Below are positions 27,045 to 34,182 of a stretch of 34,182 bases of DNA, in pieces. How positions within the stretch are numbered: position 1 is the first letter of the stretch; each line of letters starts with the position of its first letter. Source of the stretch: Tritrichomonas foetus (taxonomy: Eukaryota; Parabasalia; Tritrichomonadida; Tritrichomonadidae); contig MLAK01001088.1 in the NCBI GenBank assembly GCA_001839685.1, positions 1-34,182 of the forward strand, written 5' to 3'. The position numbers were made by a program, and so were the translations under genes. The notes under the pieces were generated by a model. That model saw only the letters and a list, made by a program, of their open reading frames with translations. It did no database searches and had not been told where the DNA came from.

Positions 27045-27755
27045 TTAATGCAAAACAAGTTGTTTAATATATTGGTCGATCTTTTTCAGGGATTGCTCAG
27101 AAAGCTTAGAGAGATCCATTTTGAACACTTCATCATCTTCATCATCTTCTGTTCCATAAGTATCGTGCGGTTGGTAAAATTGAATGAGCTCCGCAATGTC
27201 TGTGACGTTATGGTCAACGGGCAATTCATCTATTTTCCTTTTAAGGTCCTCTATTTCATCTATTGAAGCAAGCCTGGCATTTGAAAATACTGGGTCCATT
27301 TTCATAATCACCGGTTGATCATTTTCACCATAAATTCCAATAAATTCTTCTGCACTGTTTGGGAATTTGTCTCTCAATTTTTTAAATGATTGAATTTTTT
27401 CGCTGAAATCTATCGAATTTTGAATCTGGTTTTTATGCAGCAATTGTGTTTCCAATTGAATGACAAGCTCTGTCAAATATCCGTCGATAAAAAGAGAGAC
27501 GTCTGAGGCAGATCCCAAAATTGATGTGATAATTATTTTTTCTTTTTTGAACTGCTCGACCATTTCATAAATGCTGATATATTGATCATTCTCTATTTTG
27601 TTCAAAAATGATTCTAGTCCGTATTTTTCGTGGTTAGGGAAAGGAAAAGTTTGTAAAAATTTTTCTGTTGCTCTTCCAAATTCGGAATCGATTGCATTTC
27701 TGAACCACCCAATGCATTTGTTCTTATTTAATTCGTTCATAAGACCTACATCCAT
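27045..27755 (-). CDS. BET-like protein: degenerate bromodomain plus NET domain (236 aa)
   Basis: The C-terminal part (about 163-234) reads as an extraterminal NET domain. IDEIEDLKRKIDELP matches family EK.QLS..IN.LP, HNVTDIAELIQ matches the Val/Ile helix, and VFKMDLSKLSEQSLKKIDQYI matches E.EIDFE.L...TL.ELE.Y. NET domains bind short basic motifs in chromatin and transcription factors. The N-terminal part (about 14-105) has the helical layout of a bromodomain: CIGWFRNAI resembles helix Z, LESFLNKIENDQYISIYEMVEQFKKE resembles the helix with TI..KL....Y....EF..D, and a final hydrophobic helix follows. But the ZA-loop WPF and the YN at the BC loop are absent, so acetyl-lysine binding is unlikely. 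A TCATTT initiator-like word lies upstream. It lies head-to-head with the helical gene at 28213. The NET call is good; the bromodomain relation is inferred. Confidence 0.7.
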   Translation of the reverse strand: MDVGLMNELNKNKCIGWFRNAIDSEFGRATEKFLQTFPFPNHEKYGLESFLNKIENDQYISIYEMVEQFKKEKIIITSILGSASDVSLFIDGYLTELVIQLETQLLHKNQIQNSIDFSEKIQSFKKLRDKFPNSAEEFIGIYGENDQPVIMKMDPVFSNARLASIDEIEDLKRKIDELPVDHNVTDIAELIQFYQPHDTYGTEDDEDDEVFKMDLSKLSEQSLKKIDQYIKQLVLH

Positions 27756-27770
27756 TTCGGTTGGTGGAAA

Positions 27771-27776
27771 AAATGA
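27771..27776 (-). promoter_or_regulatory. Initiator-like TCATTT before the BET-like gene
   Basis: On the minus strand this is TCATTT, about 15-18 bases before ATG 27755, which suits the short leaders of trichomonad mRNAs. Confidence 0.4.
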
Positions 27777-28196
27777 TTATTCAAGTTGCGAATTTAATGA
27801 ATGAATCACCTTTTTTTGTGAAAAAATGATGAATGACAACTCTACTTTTTAAATTGTTTAGTGAGATTTTGACGATATATTGAAGAGAATAAGTCAGTAT
27901 TGTTATATAAAATTAAAATGAGTTTATCGTAAACATCATTGAATATAATCACCGTTATTATAGTTATATACATATTTATACATGTATTAATTCCAATCAA
28001 TCTACAAAAGAAGCTTGAAAATTTATATGAGCCGAGAAAAACAGATTACTGGAAAACCGCGAAAAGAAATTCAACGATTTTTAACCTTTTTTGACCTTAA
28101 ATTGACTATGTTCGGTTCGATAAAATTTTAACTGGCCATTTATATACACAATTATGATAATTCAGTTCCCACTTTTTCTATTACATGGTGGAAAAA
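27777..28196. other. Divergent intergenic region
   Basis: This AT-rich spacer is between the BET-like gene (-) and the helical gene (+). No coding frame, RNA or large repeat was seen. Confidence 0.5.
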
Positions 28197-28212
28197 AGGT
28201 GAAAAATCACCT
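28197..28212 (+). promoter_or_regulatory. AGGTG/CACCT hairpin abutting a start codon
   Basis: AGGTG-AAAAAT-CACCT is a perfect 5-bp dyad ending at the base before ATG 28213. It includes TCACC, one base off the initiator pattern. It may be a promoter dyad or a leader hairpin. Confidence 0.35.
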
Positions 28213-29661
28213 ATGTCAGGAGATTTCGTTTTTGTTGATTTTGATGAAGATTTAGAAACCCCTATTATTGAAGGAGTTTCATTAAGTAGACTCCAAAAAG
28301 AATGGGATGCTGTCAAAATTGATCTTCAATCACCAATTTACGGATATCCTTTAAGCAATCCAATCTGGTGTAATCTTTTAACAATTTATCAAAAACTTTT
28401 GAGCCAGAATAAGAAAGAAGCAGATGAATTTCAATTTCATTGTCTTTCTGAAATTAGATTTATGTTAAAAGATCAAAAGTATAAAAAAGGTCAAGGTTCA
28501 ATCTTTTCTTTTTTCATAGATTTTGTTTCTACTTTAAATTGCACTTTTTTGGACATAGATGGTGAAATTATTGAGTCTATTCTTAAATCTTTAAATTCAG
28601 CATACAAACTTTTAAATCCACAACTTTTATTAATTTTTTTGGACCCATATTGTGCTGATGAAATTCAAGATGTTCATGGTGATTTTCCTTTTCTTCAATT
28701 TCTAATTAAAGCATATCCCAACAATGACGAAATATCGTTAATCGCAAGAAAAGTGATTCTCATAATTCTCAAAAAGAAGAGATATTCAGCAGAAAATTTA
28801 ATACCTTTATTATTTGACTCTTTTGTTGATTTATTTTGTTTCTTCTCGAAAATATCACCAACAATTTATGAAAAATCAGCACCTTTCGAGCTTTTTAAGT
28901 TTATCAATACCTCACTTTGTTATGTTAATCAAGGAACGCCCAAATCTTTTGAAAGTATTGATAATTATTGTTATAATGTATCACATGAACTTCTCGATAA
29001 TTTAAAAAATGAGCCTGCAACAATTCAATTTCGAACTTTTTTGCTATTTTTGACCCAACTTCATCATAATCCAACAATTTCTGTTTTTATTCATTATATG
29101 TTGAAAGAGAATGGTATTTTTGGTAAAAATATTGAAAATTGGGTAAAAACATGGACTTTGGACTCATTAAAAATGATTTCTGCTATGATTGATTTACGGT
29201 CAACTGCTTTACAAACAGCTTTCTTCTATTCTGAGAATTTAAATCGAAATGCTTCTATTTTTGGGTTTCCTGATCCACCTTCTGAGTTTATTTTGAAACA
29301 AGAAAGAAAGAATTTTTCAACAATTGAAGATTTTTCCATTTATCAACAACAAAATAATGAATTACCAATGCCTTTGGATCATGTGAAATCTTTATTTGAA
29401 ATAATTTTGACTTTATTTTCTATGTTTTGGACTTTACCTTTAGAAACTGATGAACTTCTTATGAAAATTATAAAATGCATCGCAGGATCGAAGACTGATG
29501 GTGGAATGACGTTTTGTTATACACCTGGAACTGGGATTTATGCACAAACACAAGTACTTCTAGAAGAAATGATGAACTATAATTCAGATAAAGAAAGAAG
29601 AGCGCTTTTAGGAAACTTTGTTTTGTCAATGCACAGAATATTTCGTGCATTTAAATGTTGA
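28213..29661 (+). CDS. Unrecognised helical-repeat protein (482 aa)
   Basis: I do not recognise the family with confidence. The product is almost wholly helical with many Leu, Ile and Phe. Features are an N-terminal acidic stretch (FVDFDEDLE), helices from about 25 on, a loop with DVHGDFPFLQFLIKAYPNN near 160, a segment DEISLIARKVILIILKKKR near 180, and a C-terminal region with TPGTGIYAQTQVLLEEM. The ARKVILIIL helix and general length recall the conserved region of FHIP/FAM160 proteins (dynein-Hook adaptors), but the match is weak and other helical scaffolds fit too. No signal peptide, catalytic motif or transmembrane segment is visible. The stop is followed by a TTA microsatellite at 29684-29704. 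Confidence 0.7.
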   Translation: MSGDFVFVDFDEDLETPIIEGVSLSRLQKEWDAVKIDLQSPIYGYPLSNPIWCNLLTIYQKLLSQNKKEADEFQFHCLSEIRFMLKDQKYKKGQGSIFSFFIDFVSTLNCTFLDIDGEIIESILKSLNSAYKLLNPQLLLIFLDPYCADEIQDVHGDFPFLQFLIKAYPNNDEISLIARKVILIILKKKRYSAENLIPLLFDSFVDLFCFFSKISPTIYEKSAPFELFKFINTSLCYVNQGTPKSFESIDNYCYNVSHELLDNLKNEPATIQFRTFLLFLTQLHHNPTISVFIHYMLKENGIFGKNIENWVKTWTLDSLKMISAMIDLRSTALQTAFFYSENLNRNASIFGFPDPPSEFILKQERKNFSTIEDFSIYQQQNNELPMPLDHVKSLFEIILTLFSMFWTLPLETDELLMKIIKCIAGSKTDGGMTFCYTPGTGIYAQTQVLLEEMMNYNSDKERRALLGNFVLSMHRIFRAFKC

Positions 29662-30045
29662 TTTACTGTTTGTATAAATTTTAATTATTATTATTATTAT
29701 TATTTTAATTTTCAATATAGCTGTTATAAGGAAATTGAGGTAACATCATAACATTATTAAAAGAAAAACAAATTTTTGATATCATTTTCAAGAAGATTCA
29801 TGATAATCATTTAGTTGATACCCACTTTAGTAACTGTCATCATATTTATGTTTAACTTAAAAGGTGATTAGTACTAAAATGTTCATATCAGATTTATCTC
29901 AATATATCACAATGAATTCTTGCTTTTAAATAAAATAAGGATTTCCAGAATTAGAAATGAGTTGGAACAATTGTGATGAACAACTTTTTGAATAGTATTC
30001 GATTTTTGAATGCAAAATTCTTACGTTTAATTTTTATTCGAAATC
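29662..30045. other. Intergenic region with (ATT)n microsatellite
   Basis: About seven ATT units lie at 29684-29704, followed by AT-rich sequence. No gene or clear promoter word is found directly upstream of Nuf2; TCATG at 30044-30048 overlaps its start and does not fit the initiator. Confidence 0.5.
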
Positions 30046-31260
30046 ATGACTCTTACATTCCCATCTTTATCAATCGCCGAAATTGTCGAAGGATTGAATG
30101 CCGCATCGATATCTGTTAAAGAAAACGCTATTACTAAACCAAAAGGTCAAACTGTTTCCAATATCTTCAAATCTTATTGCATGTTTTTAACTGGCCTTAA
30201 CAGCACGCAAATGGCAATGCCTGATCTTCAAATATGCGAACCATTTGATGAAGAACTCTCAGCCGGATTTGTATTTTTGAATTGTTTTTACAAATTAAAG
30301 AAAATTGCTGAAGCCGCAAAAATCAACGACTTTTCATTGAAAGACTTTTATGCTCCAAATTCAAAAAGACTTGTGAAACTATTCAGTGGCCTCATGAATT
30401 TTGCTTTCTATGAACAAGAAAGATTAACTTTATTTAATCAATTAAATGATCGAAGAGCTGAATCTGTTGTTCGAAACCAAGAACTCAAAGAAATCTTAGA
30501 GCAGCTCCAGTGCGAAATCAAAGGTAAACAAGAAATTCTTCATGAGCAAACTTTGAAACGTGAAAATCTAAAAAGCACGCAAGATGCCCTGATTGACCAA
30601 ATAGCAACATTAGAGGAAAGTCAAAATGCTTATCAAGCTGAAATCAAGAAATTCATACAAAAAGAAGAAGAAGCGAAACAAAGAAAACAACAAATTGAAA
30701 ATGCAATTGTTGCTGCAAATGATGAAATTGATCGTTTAAACATTCAACTTTCCTTTGATCCAAATCAAATTCAAGAAATAATTCAAAAAGCAAGTGATGA
30801 ATTAGATTGTGTTCAACTTGAAGCAACTGAAGTTGAAAAGAAATTTAAACAAAGTTCAGAAAAACTTAAGTTTATGGATAAAAATCGAGAAAAATTAATT
30901 GAAGCACTTGAAAAATGTCATCCAATTTTATTTGACGTGAAAAAGCAGAGGGAAGTTCAAGCAGAAGCTGAATCTCTAGCAGAACAAAGAAATGAACTCG
31001 AAGAAATGAGAAGAAGAGTTCAAATCCTGAGACAAAGGAAAGCCCAAATCGACCAAGATAAAAAGAAACAAGATGCTGCCGAAAAAGAGGTGAATCAGAA
31101 AATTAAGGCTCAAAAAGCAGAGCAAAGAAAACTCCTTCAACAAAAGAAAAATTCTGGTTTTGATGCTGAAGATCAAATATCAATGATGCGAGCCCGAATT
31201 AGCGATTACTTTGATGCTCTTTCTAGATCGATGAATGACATTTCATCTGTCGAATTTTAA
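30046..31260 (+). CDS. NUF2: Kinetochore protein Nuf2 (Ndc80 complex)
   Basis: Nuf2 pairs with Ndc80 to bind spindle microtubules at the kinetochore. The 404-residue product starts with LTFPSLSIAEIVEGLN, which matches the SFP...AEIV opening of the Nuf2 calponin-homology head. It then has INDFSLKDFYAPNSKRLVKLFSGLMNFAFYEQER (about residues 104-135), matching human VNDF...[22 protein letters not shown]. From about 135 to 400 it is continuous coiled coil with Gln, Glu and Lys heptads, ending in a short tail. Human Nuf2 has 464 and yeast 451 residues, so this is somewhat short but complete. The ATG chosen gives the correct family N terminus. Its neighbours, an unknown helical protein and a low-complexity protein, have no known link. 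Confidence 0.9.
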   Translation: MTLTFPSLSIAEIVEGLNAASISVKENAITKPKGQTVSNIFKSYCMFLTGLNSTQMAMPDLQICEPFDEELSAGFVFLNCFYKLKKIAEAAKINDFSLKDFYAPNSKRLVKLFSGLMNFAFYEQERLTLFNQLNDRRAESVVRNQELKEILEQLQCEIKGKQEILHEQTLKRENLKSTQDALIDQIATLEESQNAYQAEIKKFIQKEEEAKQRKQQIENAIVAANDEIDRLNIQLSFDPNQIQEIIQKASDELDCVQLEATEVEKKFKQSSEKLKFMDKNREKLIEALEKCHPILFDVKKQREVQAEAESLAEQRNELEEMRRRVQILRQRKAQIDQDKKKQDAAEKEVNQKIKAQKAEQRKLLQQKKNSGFDAEDQISMMRARISDYFDALSRSMNDISSVEF

Positions 31261-31387
31261 TTCTTTTTATTGTTATAAATTATAAATAAAAACAAATCTA
31301 TTTTATCAATCAAAACTTTTTTTTTCAACCAAAATCAGAAGTAATAATTAGTAATTAATTTAATATACATACATTTACTACAAAGAT

Positions 31388-33619
31388 TTATTTTCCAATG
31401 TTATAGAAATGAAAATCAAAAACGGAGTCATAACCGCCATTTGAATATTCTGCGTCATCACTTGAAACAAACATTAGTAAATAGTCATCTGAGAATTCTT
31501 TTTCATCATCTTCATCAACTTCAGTTTCATCTTCAGGGTCAGTATATCTCTTATCAATTTTGGATTTATTTTTTATATCATTTGTAACATTTGGGCTTGT
31601 TTTATTTTCCCGTTTATTTCCATGATTTTGAGGACTTTTCTGTTCAGTATCATGCTCAATGTCATGTTCAGTATCATGCTCAATGTCATGTTCAATATCA
31701 TGGTCATGGTCTGTTTCTTGTTGGTTGTTGTTTTGATTTTCGACTTTACGATGTAGCACGGCAGTGTCGTAAAAATTATATATTAGGTTTCCATTTTCAT
31801 CTATTTTCATTGGTGGGAGATCATGAATGTCAATGTGATGTGGGTCGTCGTCATCATGGTCGCTTTCATAACTATCAGAATTGTAATCTGAATTAGATTC
31901 GTTGTAATCATTATTTGAGTTGTCCTCATTTTCATAAAAATCATCAGATATAGAAATATCTCGTTCGGTGATACTTCCGTTGAAATATCTCCCAAGAAAA
32001 GCATCAACATCTTCTTCCGTTTCAAGTCGTGGTAATTCAATTCCGTTTTTTAATAATATTTTCCTCATCAATTTCAATTTCTTCGCGATCATGGCAACAT
32101 TTCGATTATGCTCTTCAGTAATTTCTTGTTCTCTAACATTCCAGAGATCATTTGAATCATTTTGATTTGAATTATTACCATGTCTATTTGATGTGTTGCT
32201 TTTTGGTGATTGTCCTTTTGTTAGCGAATTTGGTGATGTTGAAGATGAATTATTAGGATTATTTTGGTAAAATTGCGTTCTTTCGATCGATTCAAGTTCG
32301 TCTGCTTGTTTTTTCAGAGAAATCATTTCTTTAGTATTTCCTTGATTGGCTGCAAATAACTCCTTTCGCCTCAATTCGGATAATTTTTTGCTTGGCTTGA
32401 AAGAAGATCGTAAAAAAGCGCTTGGAATTCGTTTTCCTGGACTTTTTTGAACGGAATCTGTATGTACGACTCTTTTTCCTAAGTAAGATGAACTTTGTCC
32501 GTATTCAGATTCCTTTGGCTCAATGTCGTTTCGATTTTTCCTTCGATTTGTATTTGGCGAATTCAAATAATTTTTCGAACTGGGACAATTTTGTTGTTGT
32601 TGCATTTCTGAACCGAAGCTGCTTTGATATGAAATTCGTTTTCTATTTTGTGAAATGGGAGTTACTGCACCATTAGAATTATAACTTTTTGATTGAGAAA
32701 TAGCTCTCTCTCGATTTAAAGAGCTTTTATCATCATTTCGCAAAGATGAATCGAGTCGTAAAGAGGACCTATTCGAATTCTTGCTTGTGAGACTAGCTGA
32801 TGGACTCAAATTGGAATTCAAGCTTGAGTTATTTTGTGAAACTCGTGCGGAACCACTTTTAGTACCGATAAGGCTTCCTTGGCGTGACACTTTTTTATCT
32901 TGGTTAAATTCAGACAGCTGAACTCGATACTTTTCAAGCTCCCTTTTCATGAGCTTCAAATGTCTTCCGTATTCAAAATACACGTGCTTCAACACACTTT
33001 GGCTTGTTTTTGGATGAGGCACCCTATATTTGACGCCCCTGGAGAGCTGCCTAAGCTCGTCCATGATGCTGCGAACTTTTTCAGCATATTCATAGTCATT
33101 TCTTTGAATGGAATAAATCAACCGCTGTTTGAGAATTATCCTCAATTTTGGAATGTATGCAACATCAATTGTATCTATTTGGAGATCGCCCATAATGTCA
33201 TCTGCAACCATGTTTAAGTATTCCGAATCTTTTTGAGAGATTCGTGGAGTTTGAAATAGATCAGCATCATTTCCATAAACACGGGACTTCTGGATTGGCA
33301 ACTTCATGATCTTCAGAATCCTGTCTATTTTTCTAACGGCCCTATTGTTGAATCGATTCAATGCTTTTTGTCGAACAATATATAAAGAAATTGACACCTT
33401 TTCGTAATCGTCGGGATCAACTTCAGAAACGTTTTTCTCATGAATTAAATCGTTTGCTAATCTTTGAATTCGCGGATCAACTTGATGACGATTCGTGGAT
33501 GTATAATCTGTATTCGGGCTGTGAAGATCTTGCGTTTGTTCGTTGGGTGATGTTGAAGAGTCCTCGAGGCTTTGATTAGACGACTGTTTCATGATTTCCG
33601 TTTTGAATGATTGGATCAT
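31388..33619 (-). CDS. Low-complexity protein with repeated trichomonad-type helical module (743 aa)
   Basis: I do not know a named function. Two related helical units occur near the N terminus, about 50-105 (RIQRLANDLI ... DYEKVSISLYIVRQKALNRFNNRAVRKIDRIL) and 133-190 (EYLNMVADDIM ... YIPKLRIILKQRLIYSIQRNDYEYAEKVRSIMDEL). They share the pattern of a short start helix, a hydrophobic helix, then RN.dY..A.kid.Il. A partial third copy lies at about 413-445 (RRKELFAANQGNTKEMISLKKQADELE). Between and after them the chain is rich in Ser, Asn and Gln, with acidic, His- and Asp-rich stretches towards the C terminus. One is an 8-residue tandem repeat, DIEHDTEH, near 636-658. This is probably a disordered scaffold. 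The TCACA word on the minus strand at 33638-33642 is a possible initiator. Confidence 0.8.
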   Translation of the reverse strand: MIQSFKTEIMKQSSNQSLEDSSTSPNEQTQDLHSPNTDYTSTNRHQVDPRIQRLANDLIHEKNVSEVDPDDYEKVSISLYIVRQKALNRFNNRAVRKIDRILKIMKLPIQKSRVYGNDADLFQTPRISQKDSEYLNMVADDIMGDLQIDTIDVAYIPKLRIILKQRLIYSIQRNDYEYAEKVRSIMDELRQLSRGVKYRVPHPKTSQSVLKHVYFEYGRHLKLMKRELEKYRVQLSEFNQDKKVSRQGSLIGTKSGSARVSQNNSSLNSNLSPSASLTSKNSNRSSLRLDSSLRNDDKSSLNRERAISQSKSYNSNGAVTPISQNRKRISYQSSFGSEMQQQQNCPSSKNYLNSPNTNRRKNRNDIEPKESEYGQSSSYLGKRVVHTDSVQKSPGKRIPSAFLRSSFKPSKKLSELRRKELFAANQGNTKEMISLKKQADELESIERTQFYQNNPNNSSSTSPNSLTKGQSPKSNTSNRHGNNSNQNDSNDLWNVREQEITEEHNRNVAMIAKKLKLMRKILLKNGIELPRLETEEDVDAFLGRYFNGSITERDISISDDFYENEDNSNNDYNESNSDYNSDSYESDHDDDDPHHIDIHDLPPMKIDENGNLIYNFYDTAVLHRKVENQNNNQQETDHDHDIEHDIEHDTEHDIEHDTEQKSPQNHGNKRENKTSPNVTNDIKNKSKIDKRYTDPEDETEVDEDDEKEFSDDYLLMFVSSDDAEYSNGGYDSVFDFHFYNIGK
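31643..31690. repeat. Two perfect 24-bp tandem units
   Basis: TTCAGTATCATGCTCAATGT plus CATG is present twice in a row, followed by a partial third copy. It encodes the acidic, His-rich eight-residue repeat of the minus-strand gene and may vary in number between strains. Confidence 0.9.
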
Positions 33620-34182
33620 TTTATTTCACTATTTTTCTGTGATTATTCAGAATAATTGAGAGTATTCATTTTCATTTGAGAAAAGCAAATTATTCCTATA
33701 CTCATCATAAACTTTTTCCACATTTATATGGTCAAGAATTCTGAAGATAAGACCATTTATATGTTGAAACTATGGGAAATGATGATTAAAAAAAAAATGA
33801 AATAAAATTCAAATTGCGGGAAAAGTGGTAAATATTATCACATCGAAAATTCAATGATTTATCAATGATTTTAATTTTTCTCTAAACTAGATTAATATTT
33901 CTACTCAGTAGAATATACTGACAGTTCGGAATACTGTAAGAAAAACCTTAAATGATATATCATATGGTAAATTTCATTAATCGCCTAATTAAATTATTAT
34001 TCCACATCACTCAGAATGGTTGCAATGACAAGGAGTTTTTAGCTGTGACCAGAAAAAACTTTTCTTGCCAACAGAGTAAAAGATATACAGCATTCAAAAA
34101 AAATTGGAAGAAACGGTTTTATGTTAAAATTTGACCTATTGCCGATCATTTTCCAAGAACGATAAGGTATTCATGTTCCTAT
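33620..34182. other. Intergenic region to the window end
   Basis: AT-rich. It has the minus-strand TCACA (33638-33642) upstream of the preceding gene, a direct and inverted duplication of CATTTATATG/GACCAT around 33720-33760, and AACGGTTT (M3-like) near 34112. A 60-codon frame at 33952-34134 is not convincing. No gene is called. Confidence 0.5.

Noticed and set aside
31591..31896. Plus-strand frame of His/Cys/Gln repeats (HAQCHVQY)
   Set aside because: It is the complement of the 24-bp tandem repeat in the minus-strand gene, so the repeat pattern is a shadow.
33720..33765. CATTTATATG repeat with ATGGTC/GACCAT arms
   Set aside because: The arms are only 6 bp in AT-rich DNA, which is expected by chance; no target duplication was found.
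33952..34134. 60-codon frame with an ATG near the right edge
   Set aside because: Lys/Phe-rich, no domain, no promoter word; indistinguishable from chance.
1..34182. Canonical trichomonad introns (GTATGT ... ACTAACACACAG)
   Set aside because: Words such as CTAACAG (about 683) and ACTAACAAG (about 18987) were seen, but none has the full 3' signal or joins coding frames.
1..34182. tRNA, rRNA, spliceosomal RNA and CRISPR arrays
   Set aside because: GTTCGA-type T-loop words, ACAGAGA words and short repeats were examined; none sits in a credible RNA fold or a regular spaced array.

Overview
The window looks like nuclear DNA of a parabasalid protist, most likely Tritrichomonas or a close relative. 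The DNA is very AT-rich, the genes are intronless and closely spaced on both strands, intergenic stretches carry long T-tracts, and several start codons sit just downstream of TCA-Py-(T/A) initiator-like words. The proteins are plainly eukaryotic: a HECT ubiquitin ligase, two retromer Vps26 proteins, the kinetochore subunit Nuf2, cytosolic ribosomal protein eL31 and a NET-domain protein. No rRNA, tRNA, CRISPR array or canonical parabasalid intron was seen. The genus is inferred from overall style; no marker gene is present.

Layout. 1-1054 has no convincing gene. 1055-2098 (-) is a two-repeat YccF-domain membrane protein with a long unexplained N-terminal reading frame. 2657-11710 (+) is a 3017-residue HECT E3 ligase with an N-myristoylation-type N terminus. 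It converges with a 656-residue coiled-coil protein (11923-13893, -). Two VPS26 paralogues on the minus strand (14064-15086 and 17681-18652) flank a glycosyltransferase-like membrane protein on the plus strand (16209-17159). A right-handed beta-helix protein (19226-20695, +) is followed, in the same frame after a TAA stop, by most of a RING-finger motif. 20885-21607 holds a MITE-like element with terminal inverted repeats and apparent 7-bp target duplications. Then come a 1429-residue HEAT-repeat protein resembling MROH1 (21608-25897, +), eL31 (26302-26634, +), a BET-like protein with a degenerate bromodomain plus NET domain (27045-27755, -), an unrecognised helical protein (28213-29661, +), Nuf2 (30046-31260, +) and a low-complexity, repeat-containing trichomonad-type protein (31388-33619, -).

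The genes do not form one pathway and nothing suggests co-transcription. They are ordinary single-gene eukaryotic units (ubiquitination, endosomal sorting, glycosylation, chromosome segregation, translation, chromatin). The points most worth a second look are the MITE-like element, the RING remnant behind an in-frame stop, the BET-like protein lacking the acetyl-lysine-reading residues, the local VPS26 duplication, and dyads placed directly at start codons. All names rest on reading motifs by eye; no database search was run.
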